Source: Rhizoclosmatium globosum (taxonomy: Eukaryota > Chytridiomycota > Chytridiomycetes > Chytridiales > Chytriomycetaceae). Taken from it: 64,000 nt of DNA. Below are positions 12,033-24,049 of the stretch, one piece after another. The position numbers and the translations under genes are program-made. The first letter of the stretch is position 1, and every line of letters starts with the position of its first letter. Where the stretch lies: the NCBI GenBank assembly GCA_002104985.1, contig MCGO01000030.1, positions 248,001-312,000 of the forward strand. The letters run 5' to 3'. The notes beneath the pieces are model-generated. The model did not search any database and was not told the origin of the DNA. It saw only the letters and a list, made by a program, of their open reading frames with translations.

Positions 12033-12953
12033 CTAAACTTTATTCACGAAGAAAAGGTTAATGCTGACAGTCAGCCTCAAATCCTCCCCGTCACTTGATC
12101 TACTATAGCCCATTATTGGAATTTTGCGAACCAGAGACCCACTATGTCTCCCCTCACTACTTCGATTCTTGAACGTGTCTCGCATTTTCTTCTTCAAACT
12201 AGATTGGGAGGAAGTCCAAGACATTGAGCGCACTGAACTTCTATTAGAAGATCCTGATCCTTTAGGGACAGTGAATTCTTTGATAAAGCCAGTTCCATCA
12301 AATTCACACGTAGTGACAGTCTTTTGCACAAGAATGTGCAAAATCAAACGCGTAAATTGTGTACCAAATAGGCGGTGGCGATACCTGACTTGATTGTAAA
12401 GAAAGTCCAGAAGACGAAACAGCACATTCCATGAGCAGTTCGAATTCTCTACAGAGTTGCTTGAGAATGTACTTTTTTGTGACCAAATCTTCCTCGATTC
12501 TTTTCTTGGATTCTTGCAAATCCACTCTATACCCACTTCGACAACCCAGCTTTTAACCCGCGACATCCAGTGTATGAGAGTGCAACAAAGCCTTAATCAA
12601 TCCATTGAAGAGCATGTCAAACAGCTTCGCGTGGCAGAGGATGATCTTGTGCAGTTTGAATTCGCGACCCGCAGAGATAGAGACATCTGAAAAGACGCCT
12701 GAGTCGACTAACAACAAACAACAAGAAAACATCAGTATTTAAGTACTTATTAATTAGTTAATCAAGTTAACTAACAAGATTCAGCCCATTCAGACGCGTC
12801 TCCTTCATTGGTTCGTTGGTTTGATTCAATTTCGTAATTGGCTTCCTTCGACTCAGCGGCATTTGATTCACCTGCAAATCCAAAAGAGAGAGGCGACTGT
12901 TGGACGGTACCTGTGTTTTGTTGGCTAGGACGCCGAGGCTGCATGGCTGACAC
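12033..12953 (-). CDS. BTB/POZ-domain protein (micro-exons)
   Basis: Not visible as one frame; reconstructed by splicing. Exon 1 starts at 12953 (MSAMQPRRPS) and ends at a GTTAGT donor near 12775. An acceptor TTGTTGTTAG near 12713 joins in phase to give SFDSGVFSDVSISAG, then REFKLHKIILCHAKLFDMLF, the classic BTB core (SDV followed by F-x-x-H-K-x-x-L and FxxMF). A further short intron (about 12585-12526) leads to QESKKRIEEDL, and another (about 12378-12325) to a basic Ser-rich tail ending at 12033. BTB domains dimerise and often recruit Cullin-3; no Kelch or MATH domain is present. The BTB call is firm; the second and third junctions are less certain. Confidence 0.65.
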
Positions 12954-13047
12954 TTGAAATCATTTTGATGCTGACAATCTGCACTCTAAAACAAGGTTGA
13001 ACAAACAATAGCAATGTATTTATTATAGTGAATATAAACGACAGAAT

Positions 13048-16000
13048 TTAACTAGTTGGAAGGTTGTATTCAATCGCGGATTGATTGAATGGCGTCTGTT
13101 CTTCCATGTTGATGGTTCTGCGGGACGTCGCCATACTTCTCAGCCCACTTCGTGTACTTGCATTCAGCTTTTCAATAGACCCTTTCATTCCAGAGGCAAT
13201 ACGTGAACGAGATGATGTTGCCGTGGCCGTTTGGCTGGCTGTTTGAGATTGTGTTTGACTTTTCACAGACCCACTGCCTTTCAAACTGTTTTTGCGAATC
13301 ACATTATGAATCACCTCTTGATGCTTAATGTAGTTTTCTTTGGTCCAACGTAAAATGTGGAACAATGGTGGCAAGAATATTGCAATTCCAATTTCAACCA
13401 ATGCAAACGTTGTAACACCATACATATCAGTATATTGGCGAAGCGCTATCATTGCGAGAATGCCTAACGCAATCTCGCGATTCAAATACGCCTCCAAGTG
13501 GTTGGAGTACGGCTGCCAATAAATTCTAGTTCCACACAACGTGGCCAAGACCATAATGTATGTGTTGGTTTGAACCATATCTATAAATAAATTATTACGG
13601 ATTTGTCTTAAAAGTAAGTTGTTTCAAACTCACAGCTGTATTTTGACATGGTGGAGAAGAGAATGGATACCACTCCTTTCTCAATGATGGTAATAGGCAT
13701 CATAAAATACATTTCCGGTTTGAAGATAATATAGAGACATTGAAAGAGTTTTTGAATTGGGGTAAGACCTTCTTCATCGTATCGAATCATATCATGTTTG
13801 TCAAGATGATAAAGAGTAAATCCCAAAAGAGCGGGGAGCACACCAAGCATAATAATGATAATAATGATTGCTAAAGCTGCTGCTGGTGCATGACGTGATC
13901 CAAAACATTCGACTTGCGGAACTTGACTCAGCACATACTTTCCCTCAATGGTTGTACACTGAAGCAATAATAAACTGCTGTCCACAAGCGGCATGATTAC
14001 AAATGTCATGACAATAATAATAGCGCGAAAGCAAATCAAACTGATTGAATCTCCGTATAGATGTTTCGGCAAATACTGCATAATCACAGTATGAGTAGCT
14101 GGAGAGTACGTCTGAAGCATTCGAAAGCCAAAATAAAGTCCAACAATATAAGCAACAATTAGTGTCGGCAAGAAGAACCTAAACAACAGCTTCGCCACTC
14201 CTGAAATAGGTAAAGCACAATCACTGACAAAGCCGTCAACATTCAGAGACGTGATTGCTAAAAACGTGCTGATTCCCGGAACTTTCAAGATTCCGTTCAC
14301 TTGACTCTCAAAAACATAACGAGAGACCTGAAAGTAGAAAAAGAGCAGCTCGACCGTTGGTGCCTCCTCATAAGGAAGTAGCAAGAGTGCAAAAGCACAC
14401 ACAAACGCAATATCAGAGTCATATAGAAACTCAGTCCGCCTCCAGATCCACAGGTATGGCAATCACCACCCCACAAAAACTTGCCAGGCTCGTTACATTC
14501 AGTGCACAGAAGTCCTTTGAATTGTGGAGCACAGCTCAGAGCTGGACAACTATAATTTGTGCAGCAGGCTTCATGCATAGGGCAAATATAGGAAATAGGA
14601 GTCGTTGAGGCAGGTAGCGGCATCCAAAGACCTTCAGCACGTTCACAGTAGCTCCACCAGGACATTCGAATTCGTTTGGGCAAGGCTGTAAGAACGTAAA
14701 TAACATGTGAAGACAAGTTGGAACTTACTGTGCACTGCTGCGTATTATTCCCGATCCAGTTATAACTTCCAGCAGGACAAGCTATGCACGAGTACGTTGC
14801 ACCTGTCAGATAACGACCAGTTCCCACAGGACACGAGACTATCCCAAATAGAATCAAATTACTTTCATTTAATAAAAAAAACGCTCACCAACGGATTTCG
14901 GAACATCTGGAACCCAATCTCCCCAAACAGCCTGATTCTTCTTAAACCAATCGCATGAAGCTTCTGCCGCAGACCACCCATTATGCGCCATATTCTTGAG
15001 CATCAGATTAATTTGATCATCCGGCATTTGATATTTTGTTGCAAACGACTGAAGCTCAGGAAAATCGGCAACAAACTTATTCGATGCGAGCTTCTGAAGG
15101 ATACTGCTCTGAGGATCCGTTGTCAAGAGCTTACTGTTATCTATTTCATGTTTAGCATTGGTGGTTCAAATGAGCGGCTCAAACCTTTCGCGAAAGCCGC
15201 GTATTGCGTGGGGTTATTGCTCGGAAACAAGACCTTAGTGAAATTGTTGTTTGCAACGAATGAAGTCGGAGTCCAGTTGTAAAACAGAATGGCTTTCTTT
15301 CGATCAATCGCGTCTTGAATTGTGTTCTGAGCTTCTCCAAAACTCAAGAAATTGATGGTGACAGGTAAATTAAGTCCATCTATTAAGCGTTGATATATGT
15401 TGCTCGAATATCCTAGATACTAAGTCGTGAGCAGACTTTGAGCAATGCGTTTATTACCTGGATCGTAATGCCACATCTCAATGCATTTGCTATTCGCCGA
15501 ACTACATTGAGCAGGAATATACGTTCCATTCATACACAGCCCTGGAGTTCCATCACATTCCGGTTCCCCATTCACAAGAATTCTTGGCCCAGTCCCAGAA
15601 GCTGGAAAAATGGAGCGATACTCTGGATTGAGAAGAAATCTCCAAAAATCAAACGACCAATCTGGATATTGATCGAACAAATAGCTTGGAACGTATAGTC
15701 CTATGTTCCCGTTATATCTATTGAAAGAATTAACTTTTTTCGCACAGTAGTCTCGAATTGCTCTCACCCAATCGCGCCAAGATTTATTGCGGCCTTATCT
15801 ATTTGAGTCACTTGAGCAAAGGAAGTTCCAAAGTCTTGCGGCCCTGTTTTTAAAAGCTGTAGATTTACCAAATGATCTGGCGAAATGGGAGGATTTTACA
15901 CACAAATCTCAAGTTCCAAATCAACTGCGTTATTATAAAACTCAATTCCGAGGACATAGTTGATTCTCTAATTTTTTGTTATGTTGTGATCCATTGACTC

Positions 16001-16380
16001 CAAAAACTTACAGTCACAACTTCAACTCTGTTAAACAGCAGATCAGAAGAAGAAAACAACAAAACATCTTCTTACCTATACCCCATTGCCTCCAAAATAT
16101 ATTGTGTCAGAAACGCATTGAGCATACTGCTGTCCCAACCATCATACAAAAGAATGATCGGCCGTTTACTGTGAGTGTAAAAGCTCCCATCCTGGTTTTT
16201 AAGCATATTCCACCCCAGATTATTATTTGGCAGCAAACAGGACGGTGCGTTGTAGAAAGACGAGCCGTTTGTATCAATATTGAAAGCACTGAAGTTGAAA
16301 GAAGCCTGTTCAATCGCCGCGACTGTCGGAAAAGCCGTTATGATCCAGACAGATACCGTTGCGATCATTCGCAGCCACAT
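13048..16380 (-). CDS. Receptor-like protein: signal peptide, binding-protein-like ectodomain, Cys-rich region, multi-TM domain
   Basis: Multi-exon gene starting at 16380. The first ~22 residues are a signal peptide (ATVSVWIITAFPTVAA). The ectodomain resembles type-2 periplasmic binding proteins of the glycine-betaine (OpuAC) kind: an AMGYR segment, a central KKAILFYNWTPTSF stretch, and a closing CDWFKKNQAVWGDWVP. A cysteine-rich, ephrin-receptor-like (GCC2/GCC3) region follows (CIACPAGSYNW, then CTECNEPGKFLWGGDCHTC). About eight TM helices occupy roughly 14460-13300 (LIVAYIVGLYFGF, LAIIIIIIMLGVLPALLGF). The tail is cytoplasmic, Ser/Thr-rich and basic. Binding-like ectodomain, Cys-rich linker and TM bundle in this order recall class C receptors, but the TM region looks more like the one in protist ephrin-receptor-like proteins. 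Ligand and signalling mode are unknown. Confidence 0.7.
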
Positions 16381-16571
16381 TTTCCTTTTGAGGATAGAAG
16401 TATGGATGCGTCGGAGGTTGGAGTGGTTTCAGCCCTTCGCGGCCGATTTTCTTTCTCTGACAATTCTTGTATCCACTTCAAAAATCAGAGCGCCTCTACA
16501 GAAATCAGAGTGCCTCTGCAAAAGAATTCAAATAAGCTTTAATATATTTTCCATTGAATGAAGAAAATGGT

Positions 16572-18703
16572 TCATCCCTCACTCCTCCATGAATCAAACA
16601 TCCCCTTCATCATTTCATGTTTCGAAATATTCACCGTGGGTATAATCTGCTCGACATTCAAGGCTTTCACAAACGCTTTTAACTCTGTGAAAGACGAATG
16701 CTCTGAATATGGAATAGGTATCACGTGAATGTTGTGTGCGAGGCGAGTTGGTTTGATTGATTGAAGTGTGAAACCTGCTGGTTCGTCGGACTGTTGACCA
16801 GGTTTCGCTGGCGCCGCGCGAGGGTGGTGAGTCCAACCAGTCGGTCGAATGGCGATGATGCGGGCGTATTTGGACGCGACAGAGTTCAGTTTGGTTTCTA
16901 GGAACTATATGCACAATATCTATAAGCTTATCAAAGTGAGAGAAGTCAACGTCACAAACCTCTTTGTTCAATTGCCCGATTTTGATTACATGGACGGCAG
17001 CATCTAAAGGATTCGTAGTGATCATACTGTCCAGCTCCTCATCTTCCAACTGTGACAGTATTCGTCGTTTCGCGGTCTCTGCAAACACTTTGCAATTCAG
17101 AGCCTTCGCCAGACCTTTCAATGTGCGTCAATACGGACTCATCAAAAGGAACATTATACTCAACTCTTGAACACTCGCTCTTTTCCAATCGTGTAAGTCC
17201 CTACACAAACAAGAGCCCCTTTCGGCCACTCCAACCCCTAATAGGTTCAGGACACTACTAGCCCCTCCCCCACCCATTTCCAGAAACTGCCTCATCATAT
17301 TCCGCCCTGCACTTTCACCAGCGACGACTTCTTCCAGTTTCCGTCCTTTAACGACAACATCTAAAATAAACTGCTGAACGACTTCCAGGACAAGTTGTTG
17401 GTTAGGAAACGCGTATCGCGCGTCACAATAAGTCGTATCCAAATAAACGGATTTGAGTCGAGTGTTTTGAAGGACCGGATGAGCAGTATGAAACGGAAGA
17501 AGGGCTCGAAAGTCGCCAGTGTGCAGATGCTTCACGTTATTCACGTTGAAAAGAAAGAGGACGCACCAGGACAGTGGTTAGCATCTAGAACGTTGATGAG
17601 GACCAATCCACAGTATAAAACTTTGACTAACATACCAATCAATGTGACTGTCACTCCTTGAACTTCAATAGGAGTCTCCATGGGCAACTCCTTGATATAT
17701 TCAGCATCCACGCGCAGCTGCGATTTAACTAAATTGGCAGTAACTTTCGAGCAATAGATGGGACCAGCAGTGAATTTGGAGGTGAGACCGCCATAATGGT
17801 CAGAATGGAAATGACTGAGGAAGTACGCACTGCACCCTTCAATTGCACCGTAACTGAATGCATCTATTGTGAATCCGGTGCCAGGCAGTTTCTTGTACCA
17901 AGGACATTCACGTTTTGAATTTGAGTAGTAAGATGAACGAGATGGTATCGAATTTGTGGAATTTGTGTTGACAGCTTCATTGACAGCCACATCAATGTTT
18001 AGATTACTCACGACGGAATCATCTCGAGATAACGACGGCTCTAGGTTATATTCTTCATCCAGACCAATATTATCATCGTCACGATCATCATTGAAGTCGT
18101 TTTCAAGGAGAGTGTTCGTAGGTTCGGCAACCTTGCAGTCTAGTCCAACATTTTCTTGTACTGATTCACAAGAGAGAGGTTTGGCCAAGTTGTGATTTGA
18201 TAGGTTCGATGGAATCGACGTTGGAAATGAAATGCTTTGCTGCACTTGTTGTTTCTGTTTTGGGATTGTGGCCGGTTTCTGCTTCTTTTTTGCAGATTCT
18301 ACCGTCTTTGATTTTGAGAATCGTTTCTTTGATGGTACTGACTTTGACGAAGCGAGTTGAGGTGAATAAGTTGAAGTTGCAGAGCTGAAGAGCGGATGCT
18401 GTTTCTGCGTTGAAGACGAGCCGCGAATTGGCAACGGGGCATTTGTTGAAACTCTGCCGATCGAATCGAGGCATTTGTTTGCGTGGACTTCGGCGGCCTT
18501 TGTCGATTTGAAGTTAACTTTGTTTGAACTGGTCAAGAGTCAAGACGCACCTGCGAATCAAACAACTTCAGCGACACGCCACACACGGGACATTCAGACA
18601 ATGTCCGCGATTCGTGCGAGTCGAAGCTCTTTTGTTTCGGGGTTGGTCGCGGCGGAGGTTGCCGAATCGCCTCAAACACATCGTCGTCGCTTTCAATCGA
18701 CAT
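16572..18703 (-). CDS. PSO2: DNA interstrand-crosslink repair nuclease, SNM1/PSO2 family
   Basis: Starts at 18703. Exon 1 encodes [14 protein letters not shown] and exon 2 EVHANKCLD, together a UBZ4-type ubiquitin-binding zinc finger as in Pso2/DCLRE1A. After a low-complexity linker comes the metallo-beta-lactamase core: [12 protein letters not shown], the zinc motif [29 protein letters not shown] and [15 protein letters not shown]. The DRMBL end reads [18 protein letters not shown] and [10 protein letters not shown], finishing at 16572. The family consists of 5' exonucleases that digest past crosslinks. The junction between exons 1 and 2 is odd: the only obvious intron there is 33 nt and leaves the frame one base out, so an undetected splice site or a missing base is likely. 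Confidence 0.88.
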
Positions 18704-18869
18704 TGTGCTTGAATTTTCGGACGTTTTACCCTTTGTGGTTGATCCAATGTTTTAATGGATCATACACTACTGATTGCTGATGAATATGCCGAGTATTCAA
18801 ACGTATTTATTCTTTCTGTTTTAGTTTTGTTCACAGTCAACCTGCTCCCACACCCACTGTTCCATAGCC

Positions 18870-21658
18870 ATGGGCCGCCTCAAACTCTTCAATCGCAGTG
18901 TTCACCTTGCTCCAGATGATGTTTATGTTCCTGGTATTTATGGCCTGATATCACATTCAATCTGGTAGGTTGCTGTTGCCTGTTGCTCTGATCGCTGCCT
19001 TAATTGCTTCTTTCCATACAACTTCCACTAACTTTACCTTCAAGGCTCATATTAACGTCAATTGCATACGCTGCTCTACGAAACGAATGCAATGTCAGCA
19101 GTGTGCTACTGGATTACCTCCTCATCCTCATTTTCGCCCTGTCCGCCAGCGTCATCCTTGACGCTATCATCATAAACCTTTCCATGAGTGGTACAGTAGC
19201 AAGAGAAGGCCTCCGACAATACGTGGGGTGAGTTTGAGATTTGAAAGTGTTGGTTGGCACATATGGGGTTACACGGCACAGCCACAAATTGATCTTGTAA
19301 TTTTTCTAAATCAGCCGCGTTGTCCAAATATCTTTCTTGCTTCGTGTTTGGGAACTCGGAATGTCTTCTTACGGAATATACGTTACGTACGGACCGGAAA
19401 ATTACCTCCAACCAGTTGACACGCCTGATTGCAAGCGGACACCGGATTTGAATATCCCAACCATTATTCAAATAGTCGTAGTTTGGTCATTTACGGCCAT
19501 GATCTTCTATTTCCTCACAATGGGGGTTTTGTTGGCCAACTCTGACCACAAGTCTGGTGGCAAAGTGGATCGACACGCGAAACTATGGCAGTCGCGATTG
19601 AATTTTGCTTTAGGCACGGGTGGATTGGTCGAATCCACTATTTTACAAGATTTGTCGAGTGACTTGGCTGAATTCTTTAAAGGTGTTTGGTATTTGACAA
19701 CAGCTTCCGTTTACTTAAACAATATTATAGACTTTGATTGGGCACCGTCAGACGTTGCTGTGGCTCTGATTTATTGAAGCGCGAACAACGTCGAATCACA
19801 GAACTCAAACAAACCCGCCGTCTCATCCTTGAACAACCCGCTGGATTCTCAATCCCTTCTCTAGAAGACAACTCTGTCCGCCGGAGCTCGCAGAAGCACA
19901 CGGAGAAGACGAAGGCAGACGCACAATCTTCATGAACGGCCGAAAACCAACCTTCATGGACCCAAAACCCAAAACCCCCTCCAAAAAGGCATCAAACCCA
20001 CAAGCAAAAATCCCATCCCCCAACACACCCTTAAAACCTTTCCAATTCCGCAAACAAAGACAACTAGGCCACCACCGCCGCCCCCAACCCTTCAACAACG
20101 GCACAATCCACCGCGAAGACATTGACGACATCCTCCATTTCGCACGATACGCCAAAATCGTATACACACCAGACGAAGTCAACCAAGTCTACTCAGACCG
20201 ACTCCGCTTCCATTCCTCCGCAAACAACCTCTACCAAGCACCCTACCTCATCATCCACGACGCCGAAACCGATTCCCTCGTGATTGCAATCAGGGGCACA
20301 CAAACACCGACGGATATACTTGTTGATTTGGAGTTGGAGGTGACTGAGTTTCGGATTTGGAGTTGGAGGGGAAGGGGGATGGGGAGGAGGTGCATTATGC
20401 GCATGTTGGGTTTATGAAGACGGCGAGGAATGTTGTGGATGATATTAGGGAGTTGGGGATTTTGGGGCCGTTGTTGAATCAGCCGGGGAGTAAGTTTTAT
20501 GGGTGTGGATTGGTTGTTACGGGGCATTCTTTGGGAGCTGTGAGTTTGTTACCCTGTTTTTTTTTGAGGAAGGGGGGTTTGGAAATTAATCTTTGGGATA
20601 GGGTGTCGCTGCGTTGGTTGCTCATTTCCTTCGGTCTGAGTTTCCATCGACTTGTTGTTACGCGTATGAAGCTCCTGGATGTGTCGTATCAGGAAAAGCT
20701 GCCAAGTACTTTGAGCAATTTTGTACCAGTGTCGTGATGGGTGACGATGTAGTCGCGCGATTGTCGAGAAACACGATTGAATTACTCAAGTTTGATATCA
20801 TTCGACAACTCGAGAACTGCCATGAACCAAAGTGGAAAGTTCTTAGTTCTGTCATGGGGATTCGGCTTGGTTGTGGATCCAAGAAAGTTGGATCGGACAA
20901 GGACAATTTGTTGATTCGCACTACAACTGTTGGTCGCTTAGACTCTGTGACCTTGGATACTCTTAAACGAAAAGCAGTAAGCTTCCGTGCTGGAATGGGT
21001 ACAGAAGAAAATCCGTTTGCAGAGCTGGAGCTTCCTGCACCACCAATGTATATTCCTGGAAAGATTCTCCACATTGAAAAGCTCCGCCGACCACCATTAA
21101 AATTGAATCAAAAGTTCACGCAGCAAATCCAGCGACTGAAAACTGCTGCTAGGATGGACAGTGGATCGCGCCATGATTCTGATATCTCTCGGAAAGCAAT
21201 CGATTGTTCCTCGAGCACATTCAGATGCTGTTTCATCTCAATCGATTACAGGTCGAGTGGCTACGGTCGAATCAGCCATCATAGAAGAAGAATCGGACGT
21301 AATTGATGATGAAAAGGAATCACTTCCAAATCGCACCGATACAATTCAAACACAGTTCAATCCTACTGAGAATGAATTTGTTCACGACAAGCAAGCACCA
21401 ACAGTCATGGACACGAAATTGAACGTGCTAGATGGATCAAACCAATACAGAAAGTATCATTATGTTCCACGATGGGCGAGGAAAGAAGAGTTTCAAGAAA
21501 TCATCATCAGTCGGAGCATGTTTTCGGACCATTCTCCCTTTGAAGTTCTGGAAGAGGTAAGCGCGTTTTCATTATAATGAGAATGCGTTTACTTAATGAT
21601 GCAATAGTTCCAAAATGCACCTGCTGGATCTGTAATTGGTGTAGTTACACGTGATTGA
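18870..21658 (+). CDS. sn-1-specific diacylglycerol lipase-like protein (class 3 lipase)
   Basis: Starts at 18870 (MGRLKLFNRSVHL). The first exons encode several membrane helices (LLDYLLILIFALSASVILD, IIQIVVVWSFTAMIFYFL). The cytoplasmic lipase domain has the family order HFARYAKIVY, the oxyanion region VIAIRGTQTPTDILVDLE, the nucleophile elbow VTGHSLGA (Ser near 20528) and, after an intron (about 20538-20601), GVAALVAHFLRSEFP and EAPGCVVS. The C terminus is ISRSMFSDHSPFEVLEE plus a last exon ending at 21658. DAG lipases release 2-monoacylglycerol. Two one-base frame breaks occur, at about 19770 (a T-run) and between 20345 and 20415 (G-runs). Both sides are well conserved, so sequencing deletions are likelier than a pseudogene, but this is unproven. 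Confidence 0.8.
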
Positions 21659-21790
21659 CCTCTTAAATTGAGCCGTAGTGAGCAGGCACAAGTAGTAGAA
21701 AACGAAATTAAGTCATAGAGATGCGATAGAATTAAGATAGCAATAAACATAGTATTAACTCTTTGTGTCCGAAGAAAGAGTCTCCCAGAA

Positions 21791-22657
21791 ATGCTCGATC
21801 CAGCCCTTCTGTCGCGCACCATCACCGCAGGTCCGCACACTTTGGATCTCACCAAAGACGAGCTCCCAGCCGTTGTTTCGCCGCAGTTGATGCAAGCAAT
21901 GCGCAAGCGGATCCTCGACTTGATCGCGTTCGCCGAAGCAAACTCTGCCTCGACTTTGGCGCTCGAACCAACGCCAAAGAAACGCAAGGCCGACGAAAAA
22001 GAAAATGCGAAAGAAGAAAAGGCGGCGCAAAAGGCGGCGGCAGCGGTTAGTTCAAAGAGGCTACTTTCTCAAATGAGACACTGACTTCACACTGACTTAA
22101 CACTGAACAGACAAAGAAGGCCCACTTGACTGCAATCACGAAACAGCTTCAAACTGACTTGAAGGCAAAGACCGGGAAATCAAACTTGTCTGGTGGGAAG
22201 GTGTACGCTCAACTTTCTGTCTCTGCTGCGGAGTTTGGAACCTTGTTTGGCTCGTTTCCCGACTACCCAGGTGAAAAGGAGTCCAAAGTCGTCATTCGAA
22301 AACTCTTGAATGAAGAACACATCAAAACTCTTTTTCAGGGTATCAAAGCTGCAGAATCGTTTACTGCAAATGTCTGTGAGTTCCAATTTCGAGAGTGCTT
22401 TTTCGCATCTAACTCAGAAGACAGTTGGAAGTCGCGGAGCTTTCCAGCCATCACAAAAGATTGGAACACGCAAGTTCGAAATGAATAGTATTGACATCAA
22501 GTATTCGCGTAACACTTTGATTGCCAAGTTTAGCGTATCGCTTGAGGACAAGGGATTTTCCGAAAAGGAGTCCGCCGCTGACCGTGAAATGTCCCACCTT
22601 GACTTTATCCGTGGATTGGGTTATCGTCACGGCTACGAAGACTTCTGGGACTCTTAG
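21791..22657 (+). CDS. Unknown protein with a basic, Lys/Ala-rich linker (3 exons)
   Basis: Start 21791. Introns at 22046-22110 and 22376-22424 restore one frame of 250 residues. The N terminus is helical (LPAVVSPQLMQAMRKRILDL). A highly charged Lys/Glu/Ala segment (PKKRKADEKENAKEEKAAQK) could act as a nuclear localisation signal. The C-terminal half is a mixed fold ending SHLDFIRGLGYRHGYEDFWDS. I recognise no family. It sits 59 bp upstream of HEN1 on the same strand. Confidence 0.65.
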
Positions 22658-22716
22658 AGCTCACATTCTTTGTTGTTTTAAGTTCATTTAACGGGGTAAA
22701 ATAAGAATTACATTTA

Positions 22717-23992
22717 ATGTTTTCACCACCACTTTGGCTTCAGCGTCGCACTCAAATTCTTTTGCAACTGGATCGCTTCCAACCAGAAAGCGTGTGCGAC
22801 ATTGGAACTGGTCCCGGATCGCTGCTTGGCCCTCTGCTTTCACGACCTGGAATCCGCAGAATCGCGGCCGTTGACGTTGACCGCGAATCGCTTGAGCTGG
22901 CGCGAAAACTTTGTGAACCACGAATCGGTGAGGAGTTGAGAGAAGAAAAGACTGTCGTTGAGCTGTGGGAAGGTGGAGTGGAACCATTCTCTCCTTCCAA
23001 TGCTAATTTGATCCAAAGGATCTGTCGAACACGCTGATGGACGACTCAAAGGCTATGACGCTATAGTTTGTGCCGAAGTAATTGAGCACCTGGATCCCGC
23101 TCCACTCGAGAGTTTCCCACGAGTTGTTCTTGGCCACTACAACCCGCGAATCATTATTGTCTCCACTCCAAATGCAGAGTTCAACGTCAACTTTCCAGAC
23201 CTGAAATACGGGACTACATCAGCGACACTCCGAATCCCCGATCACCGCTTCGAATGGACACGCGTTGAGTTTCAGTCTTGGGCAACAACTATTGCCCAAG
23301 AATACAGATATTCAGTCGAATTTACTGGCGTCGGTCTGTTGCTTTCCTCCCCATACGATGTCGGCTTTTGCACTCAAATCGCAACCTTCACTCGCCTTCC
23401 CCACTCTATTCTAAACAATATCGACGCTTCAATCTCAGAAACGCCATATACACTTTACTCTACCATCACGTTCCCTTACTGTACCGAGCCCCAATATCCT
23501 GCACATCAAGTCCTGCCCGAAATCCTGGCATACCTTCAATCGAAAATATACAACGAGACAGTATCGATTTGCCTTCCACTCGTGACGCCAACCATGACTG
23601 ACTTGGAATTCAACGCGCTTGTTATTCAAAAGTGGCCGGTTCCAGGAAGTTTAATTGTATCCACGGACGAGCTTTGGAATGATTCCTTACGGCTCCGTCA
23701 TATCTGCAAGTCCAAGGAGTATCTATTCAGTGTCATATCAGAGGCAGTGGATATGTTTGAATGCGTTGTTCGGGATGGCGATGTGTCCTTGGGGAGTACT
23801 ATGCGGTTACTGGTTCCGATTCCATTGCCGGATATCTTGTTGGAGACTTCAACCGAAGAAAGCGATTGCTTCGTCAGCTTCGAATGTGAAAGCAAGTCTG
23901 TCTCTGATTTTGGAGAGTTAGATTCTGGATTTGTCGATTCTGAAGAAATGAGTGAGGAATGTGGTATTGAGGGGCCTGAGATAGAGGCATGA
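22717..23992 (+). CDS. HEN1: Small-RNA 2'-O-methyltransferase HEN1
   Basis: Start 22717. A 46-nt intron (22973-23018, with a GCTAAT branch-like site) joins ELWEG to SVEHADGRLKGYDAIVCA in frame. The SAM site is VCDIGTGPGSLL. The diagnostic HEN1 metal motif EVIEHLDP is followed by FPRVVLGHYNPRIIIVSTPN, EFN and HRFEWTRVEFQSWA. HEN1 enzymes methylate the 3'-terminal ribose of small RNAs (single-stranded piRNA/siRNA in animal- and fungal-type enzymes), protecting them from tailing and decay. No dsRNA-binding or La domains of the plant type are present. The acidic C-terminal ~150 residues are not recognisable. Its presence implies a small-RNA silencing pathway in this organism. Confidence 0.88.
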
Positions 23993-24049
23993 GTTTAGCT
24001 TTACATCAATGAATCCATTAAATTAATAAACTGTTTAACAGTCAGAACG

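Noticed and set aside
13048..16380. A canonical class C GPCR
   Set aside because: The TM region seems to have more than seven helices and lacks class C motifs I would recognise; the ectodomain resembles betaine-type rather than leucine/isoleucine/valine-type binding proteins.
20338..20362. A 23-nt intron in the DAG lipase gene
   Set aside because: GT-AG ends exist, but 23 nt is too short for splicing, and the lipase alignment needs no gap there. A missing base in the following G-runs fits better.
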